Shown: positions 20,652-29,706, counted from the first letter of the stretch. The stretch is 47,048 nucleotides of DNA from Pseudomonadota bacterium (GCA_025352885.1 JANXRZ010000261.1:1-47048); one strand, 5' to 3'. The notes: a model not told the origin generated them from the letters alone. Numbers and translations are program-made.

Positions 20652-21565
20652 TGAGCTCCCAGCCGATCCGCATCCTCCCGGCTGCGCGCAAAGATCCGCG
20701 CAAGGCGGGCCACGAGGCGAACAAGCTCGCCAAGCGCCTTCGCCGGCTCGTGGGCGACGCGATTGTCGACTACAACATGATCGGCGAGGGCGATCGCGTA
20801 ATGGTGTGCCTCTCGGGCGGCAAGGACAGCTACGGCATGCTCGACGTGCTCATGGCGCTGCAGGAAAAAGCCCCTGTTAGCTTCGAGCTGATCGCCGTCA
20901 ACCTTGACCAGAAGCAGCCCGGGTTTCCGGAAGACGTTCTGCCCGAGTACCTGCGGGCCCGCGGCGTGCCGTTTCACATCGTCGAGCAGGACACCTATTC
21001 GATCGTGAAGCGCGTCATTCCCGAGGGCAAGACGATGTGCTCGCTGTGCTCGCGGCTGCGGCGCGGCATCCTCTACCGGGTGGCGGGGGAACTGGGCGCC
21101 ACGCGCATTGCGCTTGGGCACCATCGCGACGATATCCTTGCGACCTTTTTCCTGAACCTCTTTTATGCGGGCAAGCTCAAGGCCATGCCGCCCAAGCTCG
21201 TGTCGGACGATGGCAAGCATGTGGTGATCCGCCCGCTGGCTTACGTGCCGGAGACGGACCTCATCGCCTACGCCGAGCTGAAGCAGTTCCCGATCATCCC
21301 CTGCACGCTGTGCGGGTCGCAGGCCAACCTGCAGCGTCAGGTCGTAGGCGGCATGCTGCGCGACTGGCAGGCACGGTTCCCCGGACGCATCGAATCGATC
21401 CTGCGCGCGCTCACGGACGTGCGGGCCTCGCATCTCATGGACCGCTCGCTCTTCGACTTTGCCGGCCTTACGGCGACCGGCGTAGCAAGCGAAGAAGGCG
21501 ACAAGGCCTTCGACCCGGAGACGTTCCGCGAGCCGAAGTTCGCGGACCTGGCCGAGGAAGCCTGA
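20651..21565 (+). CDS. ttcA: tRNA 2-thiocytidine(32) synthetase
   Basis: Iron-sulfur PP-loop ATPase that thiolates cytidine 32 of certain tRNAs. It has 304 residues (E. coli 311). The PP-loop is [13 protein letters not shown]; the cluster-binding cysteines are in [12 protein letters not shown] and the distal [32 protein letters not shown] and [21 protein letters not shown] are also family hallmarks. The ATG overlaps the stop of the pteridine reductase-like gene (TGATG), so translation is likely coupled. A short C-terminal tail ([24 protein letters not shown] region) is variable in the family. Confidence 0.96.
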   Translation: MSSQPIRILPAARKDPRKAGHEANKLAKRLRRLVGDAIVDYNMIGEGDRVMVCLSGGKDSYGMLDVLMALQEKAPVSFELIAVNLDQKQPGFPEDVLPEYLRARGVPFHIVEQDTYSIVKRVIPEGKTMCSLCSRLRRGILYRVAGELGATRIALGHHRDDILATFFLNLFYAGKLKAMPPKLVSDDGKHVVIRPLAYVPETDLIAYAELKQFPIIPCTLCGSQANLQRQVVGGMLRDWQARFPGRIESILRALTDVRASHLMDRSLFDFAGLTATGVASEEGDKAFDPETFREPKFADLAEEA

Positions 21566-21582
21566 GGCCGGCTGTCACATCT

Positions 21583-21594
21583 CGAAACGTTTCG
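21583..21594. repeat. 12-bp palindrome CGAAACGTTTCG
   Basis: A perfect palindrome lies between the ttcA stop and the next ATG, with a further GAAACG at 21600-21605. It could be an operator for the DUF3750 gene or a small hairpin after ttcA. No regulator is identified. Confidence 0.35.
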
Positions 21595-21623
21595 CCCCGA
21601 AACGAAGCGGTAAAGTAGTCCGC

Positions 21624-22376
21624 ATGCGACTGCCCATCGAAACTCTCTTGCGCCGCCTGCTCTTCGGGGTCATCGGACTCATTGCGCTGGCCACCGGCTG
21701 CGCGAGCCTGCGCAGCGACTGGCGCACGGCCAGCCACGAGCCCATCGGCACTGCACCCGATCCGGCGACCGTGCGCGAGGCGATCGTGCAGGTGTATTCG
21801 GCCCGGACCTTCGGCTGGCGCGGCCTCTTTGGCGTCCACACCTGGGTGGCGACCAAGCCCGCGAACGCCAGCAACTACACGGTTTACGAGGTGATCGGCT
21901 GGCGCGCGCGCTGGAACGATTCGGTGGTCGCGATCCATACGCGTGCACCGGATGCCCGCTGGTACGGCTCGAGCCCGGAGCTTTTGGCCGACAAGCGCGG
22001 CGAGGCGGCCGAGGCGCTGATCCCGCGCATCCAGGCGGCGGTGAGCAGTTATCCCTGGAAAGGCGAGTACACGGTCTGGCCGGGCCCGAACTCCAACACC
22101 TTCACGGCATGGATCACGCGCGCCGTGCCAGAACTCCAGGTCGACCTGCCCCCGACGGCAATCGGCAAGGACTACAACCAGAGCGTCTTCGGCTCGGCGC
22201 CCAGCGGCGGCGGTGGGCAGGCGAGCGTCGCAGGCCTGCTGGCCGTCACGGTCAGCGGCGTGGAAGGATTGGAACTCAACGTACTCGGGCTGACTTTCGG
22301 CCTCAATCCTTTCGATCCGGCGGTGAAACTGCCGCTCGTGGGGCGCATCGGCCCGGAGCGAAATCTGGCCAATTAA
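21624..22376 (+). CDS. DUF3750 family lipoprotein
   Basis: A 250-residue protein matching the DUF3750 family. Residues 1-26 form a signal peptide ending in the lipobox-like LATGC (Cys26), so it is probably a lipoprotein. Family signatures: VYSARTFGWRGLFGVHTWVATKPANA, YEVIGWRARWNDSVV, YPWKGEYTVWPGPNSNTF and the Gly-rich SAPSGGGGQAS loop. A conserved His (VHTWVA) and Cys-free core recall NlpC/P60-like or cell-wall hydrolase folds, but no reaction is known. It stands alone after ttcA and is convergent with the IclR gene. Confidence 0.85.
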   Translation: MRLPIETLLRRLLFGVIGLIALATGCASLRSDWRTASHEPIGTAPDPATVREAIVQVYSARTFGWRGLFGVHTWVATKPANASNYTVYEVIGWRARWNDSVVAIHTRAPDARWYGSSPELLADKRGEAAEALIPRIQAAVSSYPWKGEYTVWPGPNSNTFTAWITRAVPELQVDLPPTAIGKDYNQSVFGSAPSGGGGQASVAGLLAVTVSGVEGLELNVLGLTFGLNPFDPAVKLPLVGRIGPERNLAN

Positions 22377-22469
22377 GTTTCGTAGACCTAACAGCGGAGC
22401 GGCTCGCAGGGCAGTTTGTGTACTGGTAACGATTCATTGCGGGCGAAGAAATGGCCGTCGAAATGCGGC

Positions 22470-22485
22470 CGCGAGAGGCCTCGCG
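22470..22485. terminator. hairpin in the DUF3750/IclR convergent gap
   Basis: CGCGAG and CTCGCG can pair around a 4-base AGGC loop. It is the only structure seen in this 122-base gap between convergent genes. No T-run follows on either strand, so the terminator call is tentative. Confidence 0.3.
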
Positions 22486-22498
22486 TGCCCATCGATGA

Positions 22499-23257
22499 TC
22501 ATGTGCGTTTGTCCAGTTTCGCGCCGCTCATGCGGCGCTCGATGCGCATGGCTTCCAGCTTCAGCAGTGAGGCGACGCGGGCGCGACGCGTTGGCCCGAG
22601 GCGTTCCTTGATCGCGGCGCAACTCAACGCGCCCACCGGCCGCTTGTCCTGGCCGAGGATGGGCACGCCTACCACGAGCGCTTCGGAAATCAGGGCCGGC
22701 CAGAACGCGTAGCCGGTCTTGCGGGCTTCTTCGAGCTGCTTGCGGATGCGTGCGAGGGTGACTTTCGGGTAGGCGTGCAGGCGATCGCGCACGCGCTCGA
22801 GCGCTTCCTTGGTCTCTGCCGGATCGAGCGAGGCCAGCACCGCGAGCCCGCCCCCGCCGACGCCGACCGGGTACGTCTTGCCCACTTCCATGACCAGCGA
22901 CTTGATCGGGTAGGTGCCGTCGCGTCGCGCGACGCAGAGCACGTCGTCCCCGACGCGGCGCAGGAGGTAGATGGTGTCGTGCGTCTCGGCTTCGATCCGG
23001 TCGAGCGAATCGCCGGCTAGCGCATTCAGGTCGAAGCGCCGGTTCGCCGCCATGCCGAGCAGCCAGGCTTGCGCCCCGAGGTGGTAATGGCGCGAGGTGT
23101 CGCGCTCAACGAGCCCCTCACGCTCGAGCGTCTTCACGAGCCGGTGCATGGTGATGCGGTTCATGCCGGTCGCCTCGACGATCTGGCCCGCCTGCAAGCC
23201 GTTAGTCTCGGCGTCTCGCAAGGCGCGCAGGATCGACATGGATTTGTGCAGCATCAT
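22499..23257 (-). CDS. IclR-family transcriptional regulator
   Basis: A 252-residue regulator: a winged helix-turn-helix at residues ~5-60 (SMSILRALRDAE, IVEATGMNRITMHRLVKTLEREGLVER) and an IclR effector domain (KTYPVGVGGGGLAVLASLD, GYAFWPALISEALVVGVPI, ALSCAAIKERL). The start is ATG 23257, which overlaps the TGA of the upstream acyl-CoA ligase as ATGA; longer in-frame starts would lie inside the ligase gene. It closes the operon acyl-CoA dehydrogenase, ligase, IclR, so it most likely regulates that operon with an acid or acyl-CoA as effector. The gap before the dehydrogenase (25880-25999) contains GGTT-GTTG-AACC at 25904-25915, a possible site. Confidence 0.9.
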   Translation of the reverse strand: MMLHKSMSILRALRDAETNGLQAGQIVEATGMNRITMHRLVKTLEREGLVERDTSRHYHLGAQAWLLGMAANRRFDLNALAGDSLDRIEAETHDTIYLLRRVGDDVLCVARRDGTYPIKSLVMEVGKTYPVGVGGGGLAVLASLDPAETKEALERVRDRLHAYPKVTLARIRKQLEEARKTGYAFWPALISEALVVGVPILGQDKRPVGALSCAAIKERLGPTRRARVASLLKLEAMRIERRMSGAKLDKRT

Positions 23258-24699
23258 TTGAGGCTGTTCCTCAGGCGCTGCTTGTCGATCTTGCCGACGT
23301 TGGTCCGCGGCATCTCCGGCAGCACGCATATGGTTTTGGGGACCTTGTACGGCGCGAGCTGCTTGGCACAAAGCGTACGAAGGACGTCCGCCTCGATCGG
23401 CTGGCGCGTTGTGACGAAGGCGATGACCTCCTCACCGAGTTCGACCGAGGGCGCGCCCACCACGGCGGCCTCTGCGACCTGCTCGTGGCCGAGCAGGACG
23501 CTCTCGATCTCGTTCGGGTACACGTTCACCCCGCCCCGGATGATCATGTCCTTCTCGCGGCCGGTGATGTAGACGAAGCCGTCGGCGTCCACGTAACCGA
23601 GGTCCCCCGGCAGATACCAGCCGTCCTTGAAGGCGAGGGCGCTCGCTTCCGGGTCGCGGTAGAACTCGCGCGCGCTGCCGCCGCTGCGGTAGCAGATGCG
23701 CCCGATTTCGCCTCGCGGGAGGTCGTCGAAGTCCTCGTCGACCACGCGCACCTCGGTGCCCCAGACGATTGCACCGGCCGAGCGCGACTTCTCGGGCGGA
23801 TGCGCGGAGGTCAGCGCCGAGATGCCGCTGCCTTCGGCCGAGCCGTAGAAATTGATGATGTTCGGCGTGATCCTCTTCATCGCAAGCTCCCGGTCTTCAG
23901 GGAAGAGCGCGGCGCCGGTCGAGATCAGCACCCGCAGCTTCGGATAGCAGAACCCTTCGGCGGTGCTGGCATCGATGATCCGCCGCACGATCGTCGGGAC
24001 GATGAAAGCCGTCGTGCAACCGTAGTCGTTCACTTCGTCGATCAGCTTGGCGGCGCTGACCGGCGGGGGCAGGAGCACGACGGTCGAGCCCGCGTACAGG
24101 GCGCAGAGCGAGAACCCACGGCTGCCGCTGAAGTAAAGCGGCGACGCGCAGGCAAAGCGGTCGTGTTCGGTGAAGGTCAGCGTGATGTAGTAGATCAGGA
24201 ACCGGTGGTACATGTTCGTGTGCGTGATCAGTGGCCCCTTGGGCCGGCCGGTCGTGCCCGAAGAAAGCGACAGCACGAAGCCCAGGCCTTCGCCTTTCGG
24301 GCTTTCAGGTGGCTTTGCGCTACCGACCTTCAGGGGAACCTCGACGGCCTCGCACGCGACTCCTTCTATCGCGGCGTCGCCCGCATCGATCAGCGTGAGC
24401 TTCGCGCCGAAGTGCACGGCCACGCGCTGCTTCTCGGCTTCGGTCCAACGCTTGTCCATCGGCAGGATGACGGCCCCCGCGCGCGCAATGCCAAAGAGGA
24501 ACGCAAGGTGCTCGGGCGTATCGCCCAGCGCGATCCCGACGATGTCGCCGCACTTCACGCCGCGCTCGAGCAGCCGGAGGGCCGCGGTGTCGACCGCGGC
24601 GTCGAGGTCGGCGTAGCTCCAGGTGCGGTCGCGCGCAACGATTGCGGGATAAGCCGGTCGTCGCCGGGCGTGATGCTGGATGAGGTCTGCGAGATTCAT
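23254..24699 (-). CDS. AMP-forming acyl-CoA synthetase/ligase
   Basis: ANL-superfamily enzyme that activates a carboxylic acid to acyl-AMP and then acyl-CoA in the cytoplasm. It has 481 residues, at the short end for this family (~500-550). The P-loop-like motif LSLSSGTTGRPKGPL, INFYGSAEGSGI, WYLPGDLGYVDADGFVYITGREKDMIIRGG (with the hinge Asp and GRxKD) and the catalytic C-terminal Lys in NVGKIDKQRL are all present, so it should be active. The substrate cannot be read from sequence; a cyclic or branched acid is as possible as a fatty acid. It starts 4 bases after the acyl-CoA dehydrogenase stop and overlaps the IclR start. Confidence 0.92.
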   Translation of the reverse strand: MNLADLIQHHARRRPAYPAIVARDRTWSYADLDAAVDTAALRLLERGVKCGDIVGIALGDTPEHLAFLFGIARAGAVILPMDKRWTEAEKQRVAVHFGAKLTLIDAGDAAIEGVACEAVEVPLKVGSAKPPESPKGEGLGFVLSLSSGTTGRPKGPLITHTNMYHRFLIYYITLTFTEHDRFACASPLYFSGSRGFSLCALYAGSTVVLLPPPVSAAKLIDEVNDYGCTTAFIVPTIVRRIIDASTAEGFCYPKLRVLISTGAALFPEDRELAMKRITPNIINFYGSAEGSGISALTSAHPPEKSRSAGAIVWGTEVRVVDEDFDDLPRGEIGRICYRSGGSAREFYRDPEASALAFKDGWYLPGDLGYVDADGFVYITGREKDMIIRGGVNVYPNEIESVLLGHEQVAEAAVVGAPSVELGEEVIAFVTTRQPIEADVLRTLCAKQLAPYKVPKTICVLPEMPRTNVGKIDKQRLRNSLK

Positions 24700-24703
24700 G
24701 GAG

Positions 24704-25879
24704 TCAGTCCACCCGCGCCGGCTGCCGGTCGGTGGCGCGGCGGTTGGCGTGCCGCGAGACGAGGAGCTTCAGCACCTCGCTCGTGCCGTCGCCGATCTCG
24801 AAGAGCTTCGCCTCGCGATACATGCGCTCGATGGGGTGGAGCTTGAGCAGACCATGGCCGCCCATGATCTGCATCGCCTCGCCGGTGGCTTCCACGGCGA
24901 CCTGGCTTGCAAAGATCTTGGCCATCGAAGCGGCCACCGGCGCTTCGGCGTGGCCTTCGTCGGCCAGCGCGGCCGCGCGGTAGGAGAGCTGCCGGGCCGC
25001 CTCGATCTTCGTGATGAGGTCGGCCACCTTGAAGCGAATGCCCTGGAACGAGGCCACGGTCTGCCCGAAGGCCTTGCGTTCCACCGCGTACTGGAGCGCA
25101 TAGTCGATCGCGGCCTGCGCAACGCCGACGCAGCGCGAGCCATAGCACGCGCGGATCTTGGCGAAATCCTTCTGGATATAGCTGAAGCCCTCGCCCTCGC
25201 CGCCGATCAGGTTCTCCTTCGGCACTCGGCAATCGTCGAAGACCACTTCCCAGATCGGGTTGGAGGTATGCGCAATGGTCTCGAAGCGCTGGCCGATCTG
25301 CAGGCCCTTGGTGCCTTTCTCGACCAGCACGATGGAGATGCCCTTGCCGCGCGGCGCATCGGCAGACGAGCGAGCGAACACGATGATCACGTCGGCGCGG
25401 TGGGCGTTGGTAATGAAGATCTTCTGACCGCGCAGCACGTATTCGCCGCCTTCGCGTGTCACGCGCGTGGTGATGTTGGCGGCGTCCGACCCGCCCGCGG
25501 GCTCCGTCAGCGCGAAGGAGGGCACGACGGTGCCGTTGCAGATGCCGCCGAGGAATTTGCGCTTCTGCTCCGGCGACCCCGCGGCCAGCAGCGGGCCGGT
25601 TGCCAGGTTCATCGCAAAAATCGTCGAGGAGAACCATCCGGCGGCGAGTTCTTCGAGGATCACGGCGCAGCTCAGCGTATCGAGGCCTTGGCCGCCATAC
25701 TCAGTGGGGACGTCGAGGCCGAGCACCCCTTGCTTCGCCATCTCCTGGAGCGCGGAAACCGGGAAGTCGGTCCCCTCGCGCTCCGTTTTGGCCGCGGCCG
25801 CCACGAGATAGCCCTGCGCGAACTTGCGCGTCGCCTCGCGCAGCGCCTTCTGGTCCTCGGTCAATGCGTACTGTGACAT
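24704..25879 (-). CDS. acyl-CoA dehydrogenase
   Basis: FAD enzyme forming the alpha-beta double bond in an acyl-CoA. It has 391 residues from ATG 25879. Visible: SALQEMAKQGVLGLDVPTEYGGQG, FALTEPAGGSDAANITTRV (FAD/substrate loop), GQKIFITNAHRADVII, ERKAFGQTVASFQGIRFKVAD (the FAD-binding R-x-x-FG) and IMGGHGLLKLHPIERMYREAKLFEIGDGTSEV. In the last motif the position of the usual catalytic Glu (EGT) is Asp (DGT), as in some branched-chain enzymes where the base lies elsewhere. First gene of the operon with the acyl-CoA ligase and IclR; it diverges from the MaoC-like gene. Confidence 0.93.
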   Translation of the reverse strand: MSQYALTEDQKALREATRKFAQGYLVAAAAKTEREGTDFPVSALQEMAKQGVLGLDVPTEYGGQGLDTLSCAVILEELAAGWFSSTIFAMNLATGPLLAAGSPEQKRKFLGGICNGTVVPSFALTEPAGGSDAANITTRVTREGGEYVLRGQKIFITNAHRADVIIVFARSSADAPRGKGISIVLVEKGTKGLQIGQRFETIAHTSNPIWEVVFDDCRVPKENLIGGEGEGFSYIQKDFAKIRACYGSRCVGVAQAAIDYALQYAVERKAFGQTVASFQGIRFKVADLITKIEAARQLSYRAAALADEGHAEAPVAASMAKIFASQVAVEATGEAMQIMGGHGLLKLHPIERMYREAKLFEIGDGTSEVLKLLVSRHANRRATDRQPARVD

Positions 25880-25999
25880 TTCGAGTCCTGTGGCCCCGGG
25901 GCCGGTTGTTGAACCTGTGAAACGCAACGTGAATCGGCGCGCGTACTGGCGCCCTTCGCATAAACTTGGATCGCAGCCCAACGCAATCGGAGCCGGATC

Positions 26000-26437
26000 A
26001 TGTCAATGTATTTCGAGGAGTTCGAAGTCGGCCGCCGCTACCCGACTTACACCCGAACGATCACCGAGGCGGACCTCGTGCTCTTCTGCGCGCTCGTGGG
26101 CTACCACACGCCGATGTTCACCGACGAGCACTACGCGAAGAAAACCCGCTTTGGCGGGCGCATCGTGCCCAGCTCCCTGACGATGAGTTTTTCCACCGCG
26201 ATGACGGAATCCTTTTTCCGTACGACTATCGTCGCGCACCTGTCGAGCGACAAGGCCACCTTCCATGCGCCCGTGCGCCCGGGCGACACCATCGGCACCG
26301 AGGTCGAGGTCGTGTCGAAAGAGAGCAAATCGCCCCGCAGCGGCATCGTGTTGTTCAAGGACCATGTCACCAATCACGAAGGTGTGCTCGTGTACTCGGT
26401 CGAGAAAAGGGTGCTTATCGCCAAGCGCCCGGCCTGA
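26000..26437 (+). CDS. MaoC-like hot-dog protein lacking the hydratase dyad
   Basis: A 145-residue single hot-dog domain protein similar to MaoC/R-specific enoyl-CoA hydratases. The overall pattern fits (FEEFEVGRRYPTYTRTITEADLV, TRFGGRIVPSSL, FHAPVRPGDTIGTEVEVV). The hydratase-2 motif GDxNPxH, however, reads GYHTPMF, so the catalytic Asp, the Asn and the His are all replaced. It may be a thioesterase or a binding protein, or it may use other residues. GGAG precedes ATG 26000; a second Met two codons later is possible. It lies alone on the plus strand between two minus-strand acyl-CoA dehydrogenase operons and diverges from the first. Confidence 0.85.
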   Translation: MSMYFEEFEVGRRYPTYTRTITEADLVLFCALVGYHTPMFTDEHYAKKTRFGGRIVPSSLTMSFSTAMTESFFRTTIVAHLSSDKATFHAPVRPGDTIGTEVEVVSKESKSPRSGIVLFKDHVTNHEGVLVYSVEKRVLIAKRPA

Positions 26438-26454
26438 AACGATCGGATGCGTCC

Positions 26455-27597
26455 TCACGCGAGCCCCAGTACGCGCTTGGCCAAAAGGTTGCGCTGCACC
26501 TCGGAACTGCCGCTGTAGATCGTCGCCGGGCGGGAGCGGTAATACAGGCGCAGCGCCGCGAGGCTGCCGGCCTCGTCGAGGCGGTCGGCCTCCACGCCTT
26601 CTTCGCTGGTGACTTCGAGGAACAATTCGGCGAGGCGCTGGTAGGTTTCGGTCGACCAGATCTTGAGCATCGAGACTTCGGGCCCGGGCGTGCGCCCGGC
26701 TTTCAACAGCGCGCAGAAATGCCGGTAGGCGCAGTACTGGTCGAGGAGGTCCAGGCGCAGCGCAGTGAGGCGATCGGCGAACGCCTGGTCGTCCAGCAGG
26801 CCCTTTGATTTTGCGTACTCGTCCAGCCGGTTCAGAACGTAGAGTCCGAGCTTGGGGCTGCCGTTGTTGATGCGCTCGAACTCGAGCAGATCCTTGGCGG
26901 CCGACCAGCCGCCGTGCAGCGGACCTACGATGTTCTTCGCGGGCACCCGCACGTTGTCGAAGAAGACTTCGCCGAGCTCTGCGTGGCCGGCAATGGTCGT
27001 GATCAGCCGACGCGTGACGCCGGGCGTCTCGAGGTCGACGAGGAACAGCGAGATGCCGTCCTGCTTGCGCTCGGATTTCTTAGTGCGCGCAAGGAGGAAC
27101 ATGTGTGTGGCGTCGTCGAGGAAGGTCGTCCACGTCTTGTGGCCGTTGATGACGTAGCCGTCCCCATCCTGCTCGGCGGTCGTGCGCAGGCTCGCGAGAT
27201 CGGACCCTGCGCCCGGCTCGGAATAGCCTTGCGACCAGCGGTGCTCGCCCGACCGGATGCGCGGCAGGTATTCGCTTTTCTGCTCCGCGGTCCCGTGGCG
27301 AATCAAAATCGGCCCGAGCATGAAGAGTCCCATATCGTAGATGCGCGGCACGCCCCAGCGCTCGAGCTCCTCGACAAAGATGAGCAGCTTGGAGGCGGTG
27401 AGGCCCATGCCGCCGTAGGCCGTCGGCCAATTCGGCGCGATCCATCCCTTGGCCGACAACGCCCGGTACCACTCGCGTGTCGTCTCCCAGCGCGGAATGC
27501 GGCGAGGGTGGTTGCGCAGGTTGGACGGGCAGGTTGCCTCGATAAACGTGCGGACTTCCGTCCGGAACCGGTCATCGGTGAGTGCATTCCAGTCCAC
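26455..27597 (-). CDS. acyl-CoA dehydrogenase, alpha-type subunit of a probable heteromeric enzyme
   Basis: A 380-residue acyl-CoA dehydrogenase with PTAYGGMGLTASKLLIFVEEL, YSEPGAGSDLASLRTTA and NGHKTWTTFLDDATHMFLLART. The C terminus has IYSGSSEVQRNLLAKRVLGL, with Ser where the common catalytic Glu would be, and the usual R-x-x-FG FAD motif is missing in the C-terminal half. This pattern is known from alpha subunits of heterotetrameric acyl-CoA dehydrogenases (steroid side-chain type, FadE26/FadE28 class), where the partner supplies the missing FAD contacts. The start is taken as GTG 27597, two bases after the stop of the adjacent dehydrogenase gene. It ends operon B and is convergent with the MaoC-like gene. 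Confidence 0.88.
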   Translation of the reverse strand: MDWNALTDDRFRTEVRTFIEATCPSNLRNHPRRIPRWETTREWYRALSAKGWIAPNWPTAYGGMGLTASKLLIFVEELERWGVPRIYDMGLFMLGPILIRHGTAEQKSEYLPRIRSGEHRWSQGYSEPGAGSDLASLRTTAEQDGDGYVINGHKTWTTFLDDATHMFLLARTKKSERKQDGISLFLVDLETPGVTRRLITTIAGHAELGEVFFDNVRVPAKNIVGPLHGGWSAAKDLLEFERINNGSPKLGLYVLNRLDEYAKSKGLLDDQAFADRLTALRLDLLDQYCAYRHFCALLKAGRTPGPEVSMLKIWSTETYQRLAELFLEVTSEEGVEADRLDEAGSLAALRLYYRSRPATIYSGSSEVQRNLLAKRVLGLA

Positions 27598-27599
27598 GT

Positions 27600-28733
27600 T
27601 CAGCCCTCGCCCAAGGCAGCGTCGAGCGATGCGTAACGGCGGCGATGCCAGGTTGCACCACCGAGCCATGCCGACAGCACCAGGATGCGCTTCACATAGA
27701 GGCCCAGATCGTATTCGTCGCTGAAGCCGATGGCGCCGTGCAGCTGGATGCCTTCCCTGGCGATGCGCGCCGCCGAGTCCACGGTCCTCGCCTTCGCACG
27801 GCTGGCGTATTCGGCCAGCACCTGCGGGGAAACATCGTGTCCCACCGCATCGACCGCCTCGCCGAGCAGGAAGCGGGCGATCTGCGCATGGTTGTACAAC
27901 TCGACCGCGCGATGCTGCAGCGCCTGGAAGCTGCCGAGCGGCTTGCCGAACTGCTCGCGCGTGCCGAGATACTCGAGCGTCATGGTGAGGATGCGGGACT
28001 GCAGGCCGTGCAGCAGGCCGGCGAGCGCGAGATTGGCGAGATCGAGCGCGAAGGTGAGGGCGGGGATGCAGTCGTCCCCGCGCGCCAGCACATCCGCGTG
28101 TCCGATCGCGCAGTCGAATTCCACATCCGACCATGTCGACCCGTCCGCCAGGTGCTTATCTTCCCGTTTGGCGGATGACGACGCTACCGAGAGGATCGCG
28201 GGGGCGCCGTCGAGGCGGGCCAAGACCAAAAGGCGAATACTTGCCCGGGCACCCATCACGAAGCGTTTTGTTCCGCACAGGCGATAGCCGCGGCCTTCCA
28301 CGGTCGCGGTGGTGCGGATCGCGCTCGCTTCCGGGAAGCAAAAACCGCTCTCTTGCCAAGCGACGCACGCGATTTCGGAATCGTTGCCGGGCGGCGCACC
28401 CAGCCGCCGCAGCAGGGTCGAAGGCAGGATCACGTTTTCGACAAACGGCTCGCGCGAGAGCGTCCATCCAAGCCGCTCGCCGATGAGCGCCGCGACGCCC
28501 GGGGGAAAGCCCGAGCCCCCTGATGCCTCAGGATTCAGTGCAGAGGCCAGGCCAAGACCGCCGAGGCCTCGGTAGGCGGCGACTTCGGCTTCACCGCTGT
28601 CCGCGTTCTGGGTACCCCGAAACACTTTCGGACCGGATGCCAACTGCAGGTAGCGTTCGACCGCATCGATGGCCGCAGCGATCTCGGGTTCCCGTGCAAC
28701 CGAACTGGCCTCTTTCAGGGAGAACACGGGCAC
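27600..28733 (-). CDS. acyl-CoA dehydrogenase, beta-type subunit of a probable heteromeric enzyme
   Basis: A divergent acyl-CoA dehydrogenase of 377 residues. It has a weak N-terminal domain (GLGGLGLASALNPEASGGSGF) and a shortened middle beta domain (GRGYRLCGTKRFVMGARA). The C-terminal half is well kept: TREQFGKPLGSFQALQHRAVELY, with the FAD-binding Arg, and IQLHGAIGFSDEYDLGLYVKRI, which lacks the EGT motif. These features match beta subunits of heterotetrameric enzymes (FadE27/FadE29 class). It directly precedes the alpha-type gene with a 2-base gap. Start choice is uncertain: GTG 28733 is listed, while TTG 28736 and GTG 28727 are also in frame just after the Bug stop. Confidence 0.85.
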   Translation of the reverse strand: MPVFSLKEASSVAREPEIAAAIDAVERYLQLASGPKVFRGTQNADSGEAEVAAYRGLGGLGLASALNPEASGGSGFPPGVAALIGERLGWTLSREPFVENVILPSTLLRRLGAPPGNDSEIACVAWQESGFCFPEASAIRTTATVEGRGYRLCGTKRFVMGARASIRLLVLARLDGAPAILSVASSSAKREDKHLADGSTWSDVEFDCAIGHADVLARGDDCIPALTFALDLANLALAGLLHGLQSRILTMTLEYLGTREQFGKPLGSFQALQHRAVELYNHAQIARFLLGEAVDAVGHDVSPQVLAEYASRAKARTVDSAARIAREGIQLHGAIGFSDEYDLGLYVKRILVLSAWLGGATWHRRRYASLDAALGEG

Positions 28734-28737
28734 CAAC

Positions 28738-29706
28738 TCAGTCGGCCCGGATGCCGGCTTCCCTCACCACGCGGCCGATCGATTCGTACTGCGCATCGAG
28801 GAACTTGCGCAGGTCCTCCACCGAGGAGCCGGCGACGATCACGCCGAGCGCCTGCACGCGCTTCTCGACGTCAGGTGTGCGAACCGCCTTGACGAACTCG
28901 GCATTGAGCTTTTGCACGATGGGCGCCGGCGTGCCGGTCGGCACGGTCACCGCATACCAGTTGGCTGCGTCGTAGCCCGGGTAGCCCTGTTCGGCGATGG
29001 TCGGCACGTCCGGCAGCATCGGCGAGCGGACGGCGGTCGTAACGGCAAGCGCGCGTACCCGTCCGCCCGTGATGAATGGCGTGGCCGTCGTGATCGAATC
29101 GAAGATGAAGGTGAGGCTGCCGGCGAGGAGGTCCTGGTTGGCGGCAGAGCCTTTGTACGGGATATGTGTCGCCTTGATCTTGGCGCTGTACAGGAAGAGC
29201 TCGGTCGCCATGTGGTTGGAAGTGCCGACGCCGGGCGTGCCGAAGCTTAACTTGCCCGGGTCCGTCCGCGCCGCATTCACGACGTCGGCCAGTGTTTTCA
29301 GGGGGGAGGCCGTGGGCACGATCACCACGAGCGGAACGATGCCGATCAGCGAGACCGGTGCAAGGTCCTTGAACGCATAAGGCATCGACTTGTTGAGATG
29401 GTGATTGATCACTGCGGAGCCCGGCGCGGCCCAGTGCAGGGAATAGCCGTCCGGTGCGGCCTTGGCCGCCGCGTCGCCCGCGATGTTGCCGCCGGCGCCC
29501 GCGCGGTTGTCCACCACGACCGGCTGGCCGATGCTCTTCGAGACCTCGCCCGCGACGATGCGCGCGACCACGTCGATCCCGGTGCCCGGCGTGAAACCCA
29601 CGTAGAGGCGGATCGGCCGCAAAGGAAACTCCTGCGCGACGCTCACCGCCGGAGCGAAGAGCGTGCAGGCCGTGAACGCGCCCGCGACGAGTGCGCGCCG
29701 GTTCAT
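28738..29706 (-). CDS. Bug/TctC-family periplasmic solute-binding protein
   Basis: A 322-residue carboxylate receptor. The signal peptide covers residues 1-24 (MNRRALVAGAFTAC, cleavage near SVAQ-E). Bug signatures: VGFTPGTGIDVVARIVAGEV, VDNRAGAGGNIAGDAAAKAAPDGYSL, THIPYKGSAANQDLLAG and LPDVPTIAEQGYPGYDAANW. Its ATG overlaps the NIPSNAP stop as TGATG and its stop is a few bases before the beta-type acyl-CoA dehydrogenase, so it is fixed in the operon and probably binds the acid degraded by that enzyme pair. No TctA/TctB transport subunits are nearby. Confidence 0.92.
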   Translation of the reverse strand: MNRRALVAGAFTACTLFAPAVSVAQEFPLRPIRLYVGFTPGTGIDVVARIVAGEVSKSIGQPVVVDNRAGAGGNIAGDAAAKAAPDGYSLHWAAPGSAVINHHLNKSMPYAFKDLAPVSLIGIVPLVVIVPTASPLKTLADVVNAARTDPGKLSFGTPGVGTSNHMATELFLYSAKIKATHIPYKGSAANQDLLAGSLTFIFDSITTATPFITGGRVRALAVTTAVRSPMLPDVPTIAEQGYPGYDAANWYAVTVPTGTPAPIVQKLNAEFVKAVRTPDVEKRVQALGVIVAGSSVEDLRKFLDAQYESIGRVVREAGIRAD

